This document shows, piece after piece, positions 1 through 10,642 of a DNA stretch of 64,000 nt (position 1 is its first letter; every line of letters starts with the position of its first letter). The position numbers and the translations under genes were made by a program. Source of the stretch: Kitasatospora sp. NBC_00458 (GTDB taxonomy: Bacteria; Actinomycetota; Actinomycetes; Streptomycetales; Streptomycetaceae); assembly GCF_036013975.1 (NCBI RefSeq), contig NZ_CP107904.1, positions 6,605,001 through 6,669,000 of the forward strand, read 5' to 3'. The notes beneath the pieces are model-generated. The model ran no database searches and was not told the DNA's origin. It worked only from the letters and a program-made list of their open reading frames with translations.

Positions 1-2465
<2,465 letters not shown>

Positions 2466-2572
2466 AGACGCTCGCGTTCACTGTGTGGTTCCCGGGTAGC
2501 GAACAGCTATCGCCGGCGAACACAAGAAACACTTATCAACTAAAAAGTGTGTTTCGCTGAATACCCGATAGG

Positions 2573-2691
2573 GTTTCGGTGGTCATAGCATGAGGGAAAC
2601 GCCCGGTTACATTCCGAACCCGGAAGCTAAGCCTCATAGCGCCGATGGTACTGCAGGGGGGACCCTGTGGGAGAGTAGGACGCCGCCGAAC
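2573..2691 (+). rRNA. rrf: 5S ribosomal RNA
   Basis: A sequence of about 119 nt in the expected position after 23S. It shows the 5S core CCGAACCCGGAAGCTAAG (around 2613-2630) and the conserved GGGAGAGTAGGACGCCGCC block near the 3' end. The 5' GTTTCGGTGGTC and 3' GCCGCCGAAC ends can pair as the terminal helix. It is the last gene of the rRNA operon. Confidence 0.97.
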
Positions 2692-2700
2692 AATTATTCA

Positions 2701-2741
2701 AAGCCGCGGCCCCAGCGATTCGCTGGGGCCGCGGCTTTTTT
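2701..2741 (+). terminator. Intrinsic terminator of the rRNA operon
   Basis: A perfect hairpin of about 18 bp (arms AAGCCGCGGCCCCAGCGA and its complement, TT loop) followed by a run of T, 10 nt after the 5S gene. It closes the rRNA operon. Confidence 0.95.
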
Positions 2742-2917
2742 GTGTTGTAGGTACGTATGTACGGCCGGCAGGTAGGGACTTCCGCCCAGGCGCGGGGTGT
2801 CCCGATATGTCGGACAATGGAGTAGGTGCGCGGCCAGGAGGCCGGCGCCGAGCCGCGTGAGGGCAGTGGTGTCGCCCGGTCCGCGGTGTAGCTGAAGCAG
2901 CAGAAGGAGTCACCACG

Positions 2918-5308
2918 ATGTCGAACCAGCCCCAGGACCGTCCCGAGCGTCGATCGGACGACGGCCGCGGCTACGAGCCCCGGTCTCGCGGGGGCTGGTC
3001 CAACGACCGTGGTCCTCGCCGCGACGACCGTGGTGGCGACGGCCCGCGCCGCGACGACCGCCCCTCCGGCGGTGGCGGTGGCTACCGTGGCCGTGATGAC
3101 CGTCCGTCCGGCGGTGGCTTCAACCGTGACCGTGACGACCGTGGTGGCGACCGCGGTGGTTTCCGTCGTGACGACCGTCCGTCCGGCGGTGGCGGTGGCT
3201 ACCGTGGCCGCGATGACCGTCCGTCCGGCGGCGGTGGCGGCGGCGGTTACCGTGGCCGCGATGACCGTCCGTCCGGCGGTGGCGGTGGCTACCGCGGGCG
3301 TGATGACCGTCCGTCCGGTGGTGGCTTCAACCGCGACCGTGACGACCGTGGTGGCGACCGCGGTGGTTTCCGTCGTGACGACCGCCCCTCCGGTGGCGGC
3401 TTCCGTCGTGACGACCGTCCGTCCGGCGGTGGCGGTGGCTACCGCGGGCGTGATGACCGTCCGTCCGGTGGTGGCTTCAACCGTGACCGTGACGACCGTG
3501 GTGGCGACCGCGGTGGTTTCCGTCGTGACGACCGCCCCTCCGGTGGCGGCTTCCGTCGTGACGACCGTCCGTCCGGCGGTGGCGGTGGCTACCGCGGGCG
3601 TGATGACCGTCCGTCCGGTGGTGGCTTCAACCGTGACCGTGACGACCGTGGTGGCGACCGCGGTGGTTTCCGTCGTGACGACCGCCCCTCCGGCGGCGGC
3701 TTCCGTCGTGACGACCGTCCGTCCGGTGGCGGCTTCAACCGTGACCGTGACGACCGTGGTGGCGACCGCGGCGGCTTCCGTCGCGACGACCGCCCCTCCG
3801 GCGGCGGCTTCCGTCGTGACGACCGTCCGTCCGGTGGCGGCTTCAACCGTGACCGTGACGACCGTGGTGGCGACCGCGGCGGCTTCCGTCGCGACGACCG
3901 CCCCTCCGGCGGCGGCTTCAACCGTGACGACCGCCCCTCCGGTGGCGGTGGTTTCCGTCGCGATGACCGCCCCTCGGGTGGCGGTTTCCGTCGTGACGAC
4001 CGTCCGTCCGGCGGTGGCTTCAACCGTGACCGTGACGACCGTCCGTCCGGTGGCGGTTTCCGTCGCGATGACCGCCCCTCCGGTGGCGGCTTCAACCGTG
4101 ACGACCGCCCCTCCGGTGGCGGCTTCCGTCGCGACGACCGCCCGTCCGGCTTCCGCCGTGACGACCGGGATGACCGTCCGCGTCGCGACGACCGTCCGTC
4201 CGGCGGTGGGTTCAGCCGTGACCGCGACGACCGTGGTGGCTTCCGCGGCCGTGACGACCGTGGTGGGGACCGTGGTGGCTTCCGCGGCCGCGATGACCGT
4301 GGTGGGGACCGCGGTGGCTTCCGTGGCCGTGACGACCGTGGTGGGGACCGTGGCGGCTTCCGCGGCCGTGACGACCGTTCCTCCGGCGGCTACGGCCGTG
4401 ACCAGGACGACCGCCGTGGCAACTACGAGCCCGTCAAGCGTCTGCCGATCCCGGAGGACGTCACCGGCTTCGAGCTGGACGCGGACGTCCGCCAGGAGCT
4501 CAAGAGCCTGCCGAAGACGCTCGCCGACGATGTCGCCCGCAACCTGGTGATGGTGGCCCGCCTGCTCGACGGCGAGCCGGAGGAGGCCTACCAGTACTCG
4601 CGCGTCGCGCTGCGGCTCGCCTCCCGCGTCGCCGCCGTCCGTGAGGCGGCCGGCTTCGCCTCGTACATGACTCAGCGTTACTCGGAGGCGCTGACCGAGT
4701 TCCGCGCCGCCCGCCGGATGACCGGCCGTGCCGACCTGTGGCCGGTGATGGCGGACTGCGAGCGCGGTCTGGGCCGCCCGGAGCGTGCGCTGGCGATGGC
4801 CGGCGAGCCCGAGGTCAAGCAGCTGGACAAGGCCGGCCAGGTCGAGATGCGCCTGGTCTCGGCCGGTGCCCGCAGCGACATGGAGCAGTTCGACGCCGCC
4901 GTCGTCACCCTGCAGAGCCCGGAGCTGGCCTCCAGCGCCGTGCACCCGTGGACCGCGCGACTGCGGTACGCGTACGCCGACGCCCTGATCGCGGCCGGCC
5001 GTGCCGACGAGGCCCGTGACTGGTTCGTCAAGGCGACCGAGGCGGACACCGACGGTTCGACCAACGCCGCCGAGCGCCTGGCCGAGATCGACGGCCTGGA
5101 GTTCGTCGACGCGCTCGACCCGGAGCTCGCGGACGAGGACGACGTGTCCGACGAGCCGGTGTCGAAGCCCAAGGGCGGCGGCCCGGCTGACGAGCGGGAG
5201 ATCTTCGAGGACGAGGAGGACGTCGAGGAGTACTACGACGACGACGACCTTGAGATCGACGAGGACTTCGACGGCGTGGCTCCCGAGCGGGCCGGCGACG
5301 CCAAGTAG
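2918..5308 (+). CDS. RGG/RDD-repeat disordered protein with C-terminal TPR-like helical domain
   Basis: 796 aa; molecular function unknown. Residues 1 to about 505 are almost wholly R, D, G, S, P and F in repeats such as RRDDRPSGGG, FNRDRDD and RGGDRGGFRG, so this half should be disordered and RNA-binding-like. Residues about 510-745 form an alpha-helical domain resembling degenerate TPRs, beginning near VKRLPIPEDVTGFELD. The last 50 residues are acidic (EDEEDVEEYYDDDD). The ATG follows AGAAGGAG at 7-8 nt. The same C-terminal domain with a variable arginine/glycine-rich head is, as I recall, common in streptomycetes. Repeat composition keeps other frames open, giving long shadow frames on both strands. 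Next to an rRNA operon, an RNA-related or condensate role is a guess. Confidence 0.9.
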   Translation: MSNQPQDRPERRSDDGRGYEPRSRGGWSNDRGPRRDDRGGDGPRRDDRPSGGGGGYRGRDDRPSGGGFNRDRDDRGGDRGGFRRDDRPSGGGGGYRGRDDRPSGGGGGGGYRGRDDRPSGGGGGYRGRDDRPSGGGFNRDRDDRGGDRGGFRRDDRPSGGGFRRDDRPSGGGGGYRGRDDRPSGGGFNRDRDDRGGDRGGFRRDDRPSGGGFRRDDRPSGGGGGYRGRDDRPSGGGFNRDRDDRGGDRGGFRRDDRPSGGGFRRDDRPSGGGFNRDRDDRGGDRGGFRRDDRPSGGGFRRDDRPSGGGFNRDRDDRGGDRGGFRRDDRPSGGGFNRDDRPSGGGGFRRDDRPSGGGFRRDDRPSGGGFNRDRDDRPSGGGFRRDDRPSGGGFNRDDRPSGGGFRRDDRPSGFRRDDRDDRPRRDDRPSGGGFSRDRDDRGGFRGRDDRGGDRGGFRGRDDRGGDRGGFRGRDDRGGDRGGFRGRDDRSSGGYGRDQDDRRGNYEPVKRLPIPEDVTGFELDADVRQELKSLPKTLADDVARNLVMVARLLDGEPEEAYQYSRVALRLASRVAAVREAAGFASYMTQRYSEALTEFRAARRMTGRADLWPVMADCERGLGRPERALAMAGEPEVKQLDKAGQVEMRLVSAGARSDMEQFDAAVVTLQSPELASSAVHPWTARLRYAYADALIAAGRADEARDWFVKATEADTDGSTNAAERLAEIDGLEFVDALDPELADEDDVSDEPVSKPKGGGPADEREIFEDEEDVEEYYDDDDLEIDEDFDGVAPERAGDAK
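3019..4395 (+). repeat. Coding tandem repeats, including a 150-bp unit
   Basis: Degenerate 24-60 bp units encode R-D-D-R-P-S-G-G-G and R-D-D-R-G-G-D-R-G-G-F motifs. A higher-order 150-bp (50-codon) unit recurs almost unchanged from about 3271, 3421 and 3571, marked by TACCGCGGGCG ending at 3300, 3450 and 3600. All periods are multiples of three, so length changes keep the frame. The near identity implies recent duplication and makes this stretch a risk for assembly collapse. Confidence 0.95.
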
Positions 5309-5332
5309 CGGTCGGCGGATGCCGTAGGACCG

Positions 5333-5384
5333 AGTGAGGCCCTGCCGCACCCCGGGAAATCCCGGAGTGCGGCAGGGCCTCACT
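5333..5384. terminator. Bidirectional terminator between convergent genes
   Basis: A long inverted repeat: AGTGAGGCCCTGCCGCAC and its complement flank a smaller CCGGG-AAAT-CCCGG stem. It sits 24 nt after the repeat-protein stop and about 120 nt beyond the stop of the convergent DUF1015 gene. Confidence 0.9.
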
Positions 5385-5506
5385 GCGTTCGCCCGCCTGT
5401 TCGGCCATCGGGCCGTGCCACCGGGCCGGGCCTGGATCACCGGGCCGTTTCACCGGGCCGGGGCGGTCCCGGCCTCTGGGAGCCCGGTGCTCCGCGCCCT
5501 CCGTCC

Positions 5507-6877
5507 TCAGCCCAGTTCGAGGTTGCGCAGGACCAGCCCGGTGGCCGGCTTCGGGCCGAAGGACGTGGACTTGCGCGGCATCGTGACGCCCTGTTCGGCC
5601 AGCCGGCGGACCACGCTCTCGCGCACCGGGTGCAGCAGCACGGCGGTGCCGCCGCTGCGGGCGGCCTCGCGTTCCGCGGCGGTCGCCGTGTGCAGGTACC
5701 CGATGTCGTCGGGGCCGTCGGGGATCCGCCAGGTGTGGTCGAGCAGGGTGGAGTGCAGGACGGTGGCGTCCAGGTGGCGCCACTCCTCCGGGCGGTCGTG
5801 CGGCACGGTGGCGTCGAGGAGGGCCTCGTCGGGTTCGCCGACCAGCCAGAAGACACCGTCCCCGCCGGTGAGCAGGAAGCCGCTGCCGCCGTGCCGCTTC
5901 TGCTCGGCGAGCGCCTGCAGGGCGCTGTCGACCGGGCCGGGCACCTCCTTGACCTGCCAGTGGCCGCCGAGCCGCTCCAGCGCGTCGGCGACCGGCAGCC
6001 GGTACAGCACCCGGTGGATGGCCCGGACCCGTAGCGGGTAGCGGGCGGTGTCGACGAGCAGCACCAGACCGCGGTCCCAGGGGCTGCGCGGGAGGTGGCG
6101 GTGCTCGCGCTGGAGGCGCAGGTACATCTCCCAGCGGTGGTGGCCGTCGGCGATCAGTGCCCGGCAGGTGGCCAGGTCGCGGCTGATCTCGGCGATCTCG
6201 GCGGGGTCGGTGACGGCCCACAGCCGGTGGTGGGTGCCGTCGGAGGTGGTGGTGGTGAGCAGGGGGGTGTCCCGGACGGCGCGCTCGACCACGCCGGCCG
6301 CCCGTCCGTCGCCGCGGTAGGTCAGCAGCAGCGGTTCGAGGTTGGCCCGGGTGGTGCGCATCAGGCCGACCCGGTCGGCGACCGGCCGGGGCATCACGTC
6401 CTCGTGCGGGAGGACCACGCCGGCCTCGCTGCCGCTGACCGCGAGGGCGCCGATCAGGCCGCGTTGCAGCACCTCGGGGGTGCCGTCGCCGGCGGGCACG
6501 CGCTGCTCGTAGACGTAGAGCGCGGGCTCCGGGTCGGCGGCCAGGACCCCGTCGCGCTGCCACTCGCGCAGCAGCCGGGCGGCGTGCCGGTAGCGGGTGT
6601 CGCGGTCGGGGCGGTGGCCGGTGTCGTCCGGTTCGGGGCGCGGCAGGATCAGCCGGACCACGTTGTGCGGGTCGGCGGTCTCCAGGTCGAGCCGCCGGCC
6701 GGGGTCGACGACGTCGTACGGCGGTGAGGTGACGGCGGCCAGTGCGCCGACCCGGTCTGGGTCGTACCGCAGGCCGCGGAAGGGGGACAGGGACAGACCT
6801 GCGGTGGCGACGTGCCCGGGATCGCCGGGGCCGCCCTGCGGAGACTCCGCTCCGCTTTCTGCACTGGGTGTGCTCAT
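5507..6877 (-). CDS. DUF1015 family protein
   Basis: 456 aa, the usual size for DUF1015, a broadly distributed family without a settled activity. The family N-terminus is clear: LSPFRGLRYDP, then TSPPYDVVDP and NVVRLILPRPEP. Further on come ALYVYEQ, an IADGHHRWEMYL segment near the middle and MPRKSTSFGPKPATGLVLRNLEL at the end. The chosen ATG gives MSTPSAESG; another ATG three codons upstream (6886) is possible and neither has a strong Shine-Dalgarno sequence. It is divergent from the TPR gene at 6971, the two starts being about 94 bp apart, so the promoters probably share that gap. Confidence 0.93.
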   Translation of the reverse strand: MSTPSAESGAESPQGGPGDPGHVATAGLSLSPFRGLRYDPDRVGALAAVTSPPYDVVDPGRRLDLETADPHNVVRLILPRPEPDDTGHRPDRDTRYRHAARLLREWQRDGVLAADPEPALYVYEQRVPAGDGTPEVLQRGLIGALAVSGSEAGVVLPHEDVMPRPVADRVGLMRTTRANLEPLLLTYRGDGRAAGVVERAVRDTPLLTTTTSDGTHHRLWAVTDPAEIAEISRDLATCRALIADGHHRWEMYLRLQREHRHLPRSPWDRGLVLLVDTARYPLRVRAIHRVLYRLPVADALERLGGHWQVKEVPGPVDSALQALAEQKRHGGSGFLLTGGDGVFWLVGEPDEALLDATVPHDRPEEWRHLDATVLHSTLLDHTWRIPDGPDDIGYLHTATAAEREAARSGGTAVLLHPVRESVVRRLAEQGVTMPRKSTSFGPKPATGLVLRNLELG

Positions 6878-6970
6878 TCTGGGCATCGTAACCGGGTACG
6901 CGTTGTTCAGAGATCGGAACACCCGTGCTGGTCCGGTGGGCGGGTGTCGTGACCGAGGGCGAGGTACGGC

Positions 6971-7582
6971 GTGGACGAACGCAACGATCGGGTCGACGGG
7001 GTCGCCGGCGGCGGGGGTGTACCGGAGGAACTCGGGCGGCCGGGGGAGCCGGTGGGGGACGTCTACGAGTGGTTCCGCCGCGGCGCGAAGCTGCTCGCGC
7101 AGGGCAATCCGGCGGCGGCCGAGCAGCTGCTGGCCCGGGCGGCCGCCGCGGAGCCGGACTCCCGCAGCATCCGGGAGACGCTGGCGCGCGCGCAGTTCGA
7201 CGCGGGGTCCTACGCGGCGGCGCTGGAGAACTTCCGGGCCGTGGCGCTGGCCGACCCGTCGGACGACTACGCTCAGTTCGGGTGGGGCGTGGCGGCGGCT
7301 CGGCTCGGGGACTTCGAGACCTCCGCCGAACACCTGGCACTGGCCGTGGCGATGCGGCCGGACACCGACCACTACCGGGCCGCGCTGCGGCAGACCCGGG
7401 CGACCCTGGCCGCCAGGGCCGGGTCGTTCGGGCCGCTGCTGCCGGGGGCGCCGGGCTACCTGGAGCCGCCGCGCGGTGCCGGGGGCCCGCCGGACGAGGC
7501 CGAGGACCGGGAGTCCGTGCAGGAGCCGGGAACCACGGGGGCCCGGGAGCCGACCGATGAGCGGGACCGGCGTGCCGAGTGA
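6971..7582 (+). CDS. Tetratricopeptide repeat protein
   Basis: 203 aa, probable scaffold or adaptor of unknown partner. Residues about 30-150 hold three TPR-like helix pairs (WFRRGAKLLAQGNPAAAEQL, LARAQFDAGSYAAALENF, YAQFGWGVAAARLGDFETSA). Both ends are charged and low in complexity. The start is GTG with a GGGCGAGGTA purine stretch 6-10 nt upstream. It lies 61 nt before the HAD phosphatase gene on the same strand and is probably co-transcribed with it. No signal peptide or membrane segment is visible. Confidence 0.9.
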   Translation: MDERNDRVDGVAGGGGVPEELGRPGEPVGDVYEWFRRGAKLLAQGNPAAAEQLLARAAAAEPDSRSIRETLARAQFDAGSYAAALENFRAVALADPSDDYAQFGWGVAAARLGDFETSAEHLALAVAMRPDTDHYRAALRQTRATLAARAGSFGPLLPGAPGYLEPPRGAGGPPDEAEDRESVQEPGTTGAREPTDERDRRAE

Positions 7583-7643
7583 GTCCGCGGTGACGCGCCC
7601 GACCGACGAGTACGACCGACGCGATGAGTGAGGTAGAGCAGGC

Positions 7644-8687
7644 ATGACCGAAACGGCCACCACCGTGCGACGGACCGCCCCGGGCGGCAGCGAGCTGCCG
7701 CTGACCGAGGCGTACGACACGGCACTGCTGGACCTCGACGGCGTGGTGTACGCCGGACCGAATGCGATCGAGCACGCCGTGGACTCGCTCGCGGTCGCCC
7801 GTGACGCGGGGATGCGGCTGGCGTACGTGACCAACAACGCGTCCAGGCCGCCCCGGGTGGTGGCCGCGCACCTGACCGAGCTGGGCGTGCCGGCCGAGCC
7901 GGCGGACGTGATCAACTCCGCCCAGGCGGCCGCCCGGGTGCTCGCCGAGAAGCTGCCCGCCGGGGCGAAGGTCCTGGTGGTGGGCGGTCTGGGGCTGGAG
8001 GAGGCGCTCGCCGAGCGCGGCCTGCTGGCCGTCCGGACGCTGGCGGAGGAGCCGCTGGCGGTCGTCCAGGGCTTCGACGCCTCGGTGGGCTGGGCGCAGC
8101 TGGCGGAGGCCTCCTACGCGGTGCAGTCCGGGCTGCCGTGGGTGGCGTCGAACACCGACGTGACGGTGCCCACCGCGCGCGGGATCGCGCCGGGCAACGG
8201 GATGCTGGTCGCGGCGGTGCGCGCGGCGACCGGTGTGGAGCCGGAGGTGGCGGGCAAGCCGCTGCCGCCGATGCACCGGGAGACGGTGCTGCGGACGGGC
8301 GCGAAGCGGCCGCTGGTGGTCGGGGACCGGCTGGACACCGACATCGAGGGCGCGTTCAACGGCGGGGTGGACAGCCTGCTGGTCTTCACCGGCGTGACCA
8401 CGGCCGCGCAGCTGCTGGCGGCGCCGGTCGAGCACCGGCCGACGTACCTGGCGGAGGACCTGCGCGGTCTGCTGACCGCGCACGCGCCGGTGACCGCGGC
8501 GGACGGCGGCGGCTTCGGCTGCGGCGGCTGGGTCGCGGTGGCGCAGGACGGCGTGCTGCGGCTGGAGGGCGTCGGCGCGGACCGCTGGGACGGGCTGCGG
8601 GCGCTCTGCGCGGCGGCCTGGACGGCCCTGGACGCGGGCGGCGAGCCGGTGGACGGGCGGAAGGCGCTGGCCGAGCTGGGCTTCTGA
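7644..8687 (+). CDS. HAD-superfamily class IIA (NagD-like) phosphatase
   Basis: 347 aa. Likely a cytosolic Mg-dependent phosphatase acting on a small phosphorylated metabolite. HAD motif I is LDLDGVVYAG (about residues 28-37), motif II is YVTNNASRPP, and the late motif KRPLVVGDRLDTDIEGA (around 218-234) supplies the acidic Mg ligands. The class IIA cap lies between motifs II and III, as in NagD, AraL and phosphoglycolate phosphatases. The C-terminal 70 residues go beyond the core HAD fold. ATG follows GAGGTAGAG. Substrate cannot be told from sequence. Confidence 0.94.
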   Translation: MTETATTVRRTAPGGSELPLTEAYDTALLDLDGVVYAGPNAIEHAVDSLAVARDAGMRLAYVTNNASRPPRVVAAHLTELGVPAEPADVINSAQAAARVLAEKLPAGAKVLVVGGLGLEEALAERGLLAVRTLAEEPLAVVQGFDASVGWAQLAEASYAVQSGLPWVASNTDVTVPTARGIAPGNGMLVAAVRAATGVEPEVAGKPLPPMHRETVLRTGAKRPLVVGDRLDTDIEGAFNGGVDSLLVFTGVTTAAQLLAAPVEHRPTYLAEDLRGLLTAHAPVTAADGGGFGCGGWVAVAQDGVLRLEGVGADRWDGLRALCAAAWTALDAGGEPVDGRKALAELGF

Positions 8688-8688
8688 G

Positions 8689-8732
8689 CCCGCTGATCCG
8701 GTCCCGCTGATATCCGGTCCCGCTGATCCGGG
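8689..8732 (+). repeat. Three direct repeats just after the HAD stop codon
   Basis: The unit CCCGCTGATCCGGT occurs three times (8689-8702, 8703-8718 with two extra bases, 8719-8732), beginning one base after the TGA. See the finding on repeats seeded at stop codons. Confidence 0.85.
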
Positions 8733-8768
8733 CCGGCCGACCCGGCCGACCCGGTCGGCCCGGATCAG
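8723..8768. terminator. Hairpin terminator between convergent HAD and SCP2-like genes
   Basis: CTGATCCGGGCCG and CGGCCCGGATCAG form the outer arms of an inverted repeat, with GGCCGACC-type internal pairing. It is positioned to serve both convergent genes. Confidence 0.7.
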
Positions 8769-8829
8769 GCGGTCGGCCCCGGACCGGGGCCGACCCGGAC
8801 GGGGCGCTCGGCCCCGGTCGGGCGGTCGG

Positions 8830-9177
8830 TCAGAGCAGGGTGCGCAGCCGCAGCAGGTCGCGGAACCCGGCCTCCAGCTTCACCCGGCCGCCCGCCCAGG
8901 CGGAGGCGAAGGCGAGCCGGCCGCCGACCAGCGCGACCAGGTCGTCGCTCGACATGGTGAGTCGTATGTCGGCTTTTTCGGCGGGGCTCCCGGGAGCTTC
9001 CCTGAGGTCCTCGATGCTCCCGCCGCGCAGCCGCCCGGTGAAGGTCAGGTCGAGGTCGGTGATCCGGCAGCTCAGCGATCGGTCCAGCTCGGCGGCCTTG
9101 CGGACGTCGCCGGTGGAGCCTCCGATGTTCCGGCTGAGCTGTTCCAGCGCCTCGCGGCACTCCTCGGCGTTGGCCAT
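8830..9177 (-). CDS. SCP2 sterol-binding-like domain protein
   Basis: 115 aa. A small single-domain protein resembling the SCP2 lipid-carrier fold: a helical N-terminus (NAEECREALEQLSRNI), a strand with CRITDLDLTFTGRL, and the characteristic ADIRLTMSSDDLVALVGGRL followed by WAGGRVKLEAGFRDLLRLR. Bacterial SCP2-like proteins may bind hydrophobic ligands, but none is proven for this branch. ATG has AGGGGAGTGG 9-12 nt upstream, which favours it over earlier in-frame starts. It is divergent from the H1-like gene at 9344. Confidence 0.92.
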   Translation of the reverse strand: MANAEECREALEQLSRNIGGSTGDVRKAAELDRSLSCRITDLDLTFTGRLRGGSIEDLREAPGSPAEKADIRLTMSSDDLVALVGGRLAFASAWAGGRVKLEAGFRDLLRLRTLL

Positions 9178-9343
9178 GGCGGCGGGTCCACTCCCCTGTA
9201 CGGGCCTGCTACGGCGGCGGGCGACTGCCGGGCCACGGTACCGCAGACGGGTTTTGGCGGTAGCGTCGTCGGTGGGATGCCCGGATTCGCCCGGGCACCG
9301 ACGGCGACGACGCGATGGACGCAGGCGAATGGGAGGCACCCGG

Positions 9344-10285
9344 ATGCTGCCGAAGACGGTGCGAGAAGCGGTGGAGGCCGCCGCCGTACTGGTGGAGGAG
9401 GTCGGCAAGCGGGTCGTCGGGACGGCGGCCGGTCTGCTGGAGAAGGGCGGGATCGACGTCGCCGACGTCGAGCGCCGGCTCGGGGGCCCGTTCCCGCCGT
9501 CCGCGCGGTCGCTGCAGACGCTGGCGGGCGAGGCGGTGACGGCCGGTCGGGCCGGGGTGGACCTGGCGGTCGGCGTGGCGCGCGGCGAGGTGGAGAAGGT
9601 CTTCGAGAAGGTCGGCGACCAGGTGACGAAGGTCGGCGTGGTGCTGGCCTACCTGGAGGGCAAGCTGCGCGAGGTCGAGGAGGACGGCGCGCCCCGGCAG
9701 TCCGAGCCCGAGCCTGCACCCGCGCCCGCGCCGCGGGCCGGGGGGCTGTTCGAGAACGGCTGGGAGGACGAGGCGCCGTCGGCCGGTCCTGGGGCCGCGG
9801 GCGGCCCGGGGACGGCGTCCGGGGCAGCGGTGCCCGAGCGGATAGCGGTCGACGAGCCGGTGGAGGTGGACCCGCCGGTGCCGCCGAACGGGGCGCAGGT
9901 CGCGCGGAGGTCCACCGCGCCGAAGGCCGCCGCGCCCGCCCCGGGGAGCGCGGACGAGGCCGCCGGGACTCCCGGCGGGAAGGCCGCCGCGGGGAAGCCT
10001 GCGGAGGCGCCGGCGGGGAAGAAGGCGGCGAAGAAGGCGGCCGCCGGGAAGCCCGCCGCGAAGAAGACGGCGGCCGGCGAGGGGAAGCCCGCGGCGAAGA
10101 AGGCCGCCGCCAGGAAGACGGCGGTGAAGAAGACGGCGGTGAAGCGGACCGCGACCGCGAAGAAGGCGCAGCCGGGGGAGGCGAAGCAGCCCACCGGGCA
10201 GGAGCCGCCGGTCAAGCGGACCGCGACCAGGAAGACGACCGTCCGCCGGACCACGACCACGAAGAAGCCGGAGCCCGATGCCTGA
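9344..10285 (+). CDS. Helical protein with histone H1-like Lys/Ala C-terminal tail
   Basis: 313 aa. Residues 1-115 are amphipathic and helical (LPKTVREAVEAAAVLVEEVG, EVEKVFEKVGDQVTKVGVVL), predicted coiled-coil-like. Residues about 115-200 are a variable Pro/Ala linker. Residues about 205-313 are a basic tail of AAKKAAAGKPAAKK and VKKTAVKRTATAKK repeats resembling histone H1 and the HupB/HU2 tail of actinobacteria. The tail suggests DNA or RNA binding; the head has no assigned function. ATG is preceded by GGGAGG. The last 8 nt overlap the next gene, so translation is probably coupled. Confidence 0.9.
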   Translation: MLPKTVREAVEAAAVLVEEVGKRVVGTAAGLLEKGGIDVADVERRLGGPFPPSARSLQTLAGEAVTAGRAGVDLAVGVARGEVEKVFEKVGDQVTKVGVVLAYLEGKLREVEEDGAPRQSEPEPAPAPAPRAGGLFENGWEDEAPSAGPGAAGGPGTASGAAVPERIAVDEPVEVDPPVPPNGAQVARRSTAPKAAAPAPGSADEAAGTPGGKAAAGKPAEAPAGKKAAKKAAAGKPAAKKTAAGEGKPAAKKAAARKTAVKKTAVKRTATAKKAQPGEAKQPTGQEPPVKRTATRKTTVRRTTTTKKPEPDA

Positions 10286-10586
10286 GCCCGACACCGGCCC
10301 GGTCCCCGCGCCCGTCCCCGCTCCCGCGCCCGTCCCCGCTCCCGCGCCCGTCGGCGTCCCGCCGGCCGGGGGGACGGTCGCGGACGCCCCGCCCGCCGAC
10401 TTCGTGCCCGTCGACGAGGCGGCGCCGCTGGGCGTCGAGCCGACCCCCACCGGCCACCCGGCGGTGGACGCCGCCCTGGCCCGGCTGGAGGCGCTGGACG
10501 GGGTGCCGGCCGACGCGCACGTCCCGGTGTACGAAGATGTTCACCAGCGGCTCGTCGACACGCTGGCCGCGCTCGACCGGGACTGA
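10278..10586 (+). CDS. Small conserved hypothetical, Pro/Ala-rich N-terminus
   Basis: 102 aa. Overlaps the H1-like gene by 8 nt (GATGCCTGA). The first 55 residues are Pro/Ala/Val repeats (PAPVPAPAPVPAPAP). The last 45 form a short domain (HPAVDAALARLEALDGVPADAHVPVYEDVHQRLVDTLAAL) predicted to be two or three helices. I recall such a gene just upstream of tlyA in streptomycetes, but no function. It lies 56 nt before tlyA in the same orientation. A tandem GACTGACCGG duplication spans its stop codon. Confidence 0.85.
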   Translation: MPEPDTGPVPAPVPAPAPVPAPAPVGVPPAGGTVADAPPADFVPVDEAAPLGVEPTPTGHPAVDAALARLEALDGVPADAHVPVYEDVHQRLVDTLAALDRD

Positions 10587-10600
10587 CCGGGACTGACCGG
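10581..10600 (+). repeat. 10-bp tandem duplication across a stop codon
   Basis: GACTGACCGG occurs twice in tandem; the first copy contains the TGA stop at 10584-10586. Confidence 0.85.
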
Positions 10601-10642
10601 CATCAACCGGGCACCGAACCACCTGTAGGAGCTGAAACACCA

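Noticed and set aside
2627-5440. 937-codon open frame on the minus strand through the repeat gene
   Set aside because: It is a by-product of the RDD/GGG codon repeats: its protein is Val/Thr/Ala repeats with no domain, and it runs through the 5S gene and terminator.
5028-8483. 1151-codon minus-strand frame
   Set aside because: Shadow of the DUF1015, TPR and HAD genes; Arg/Pro-rich translation and no start or domain of its own.
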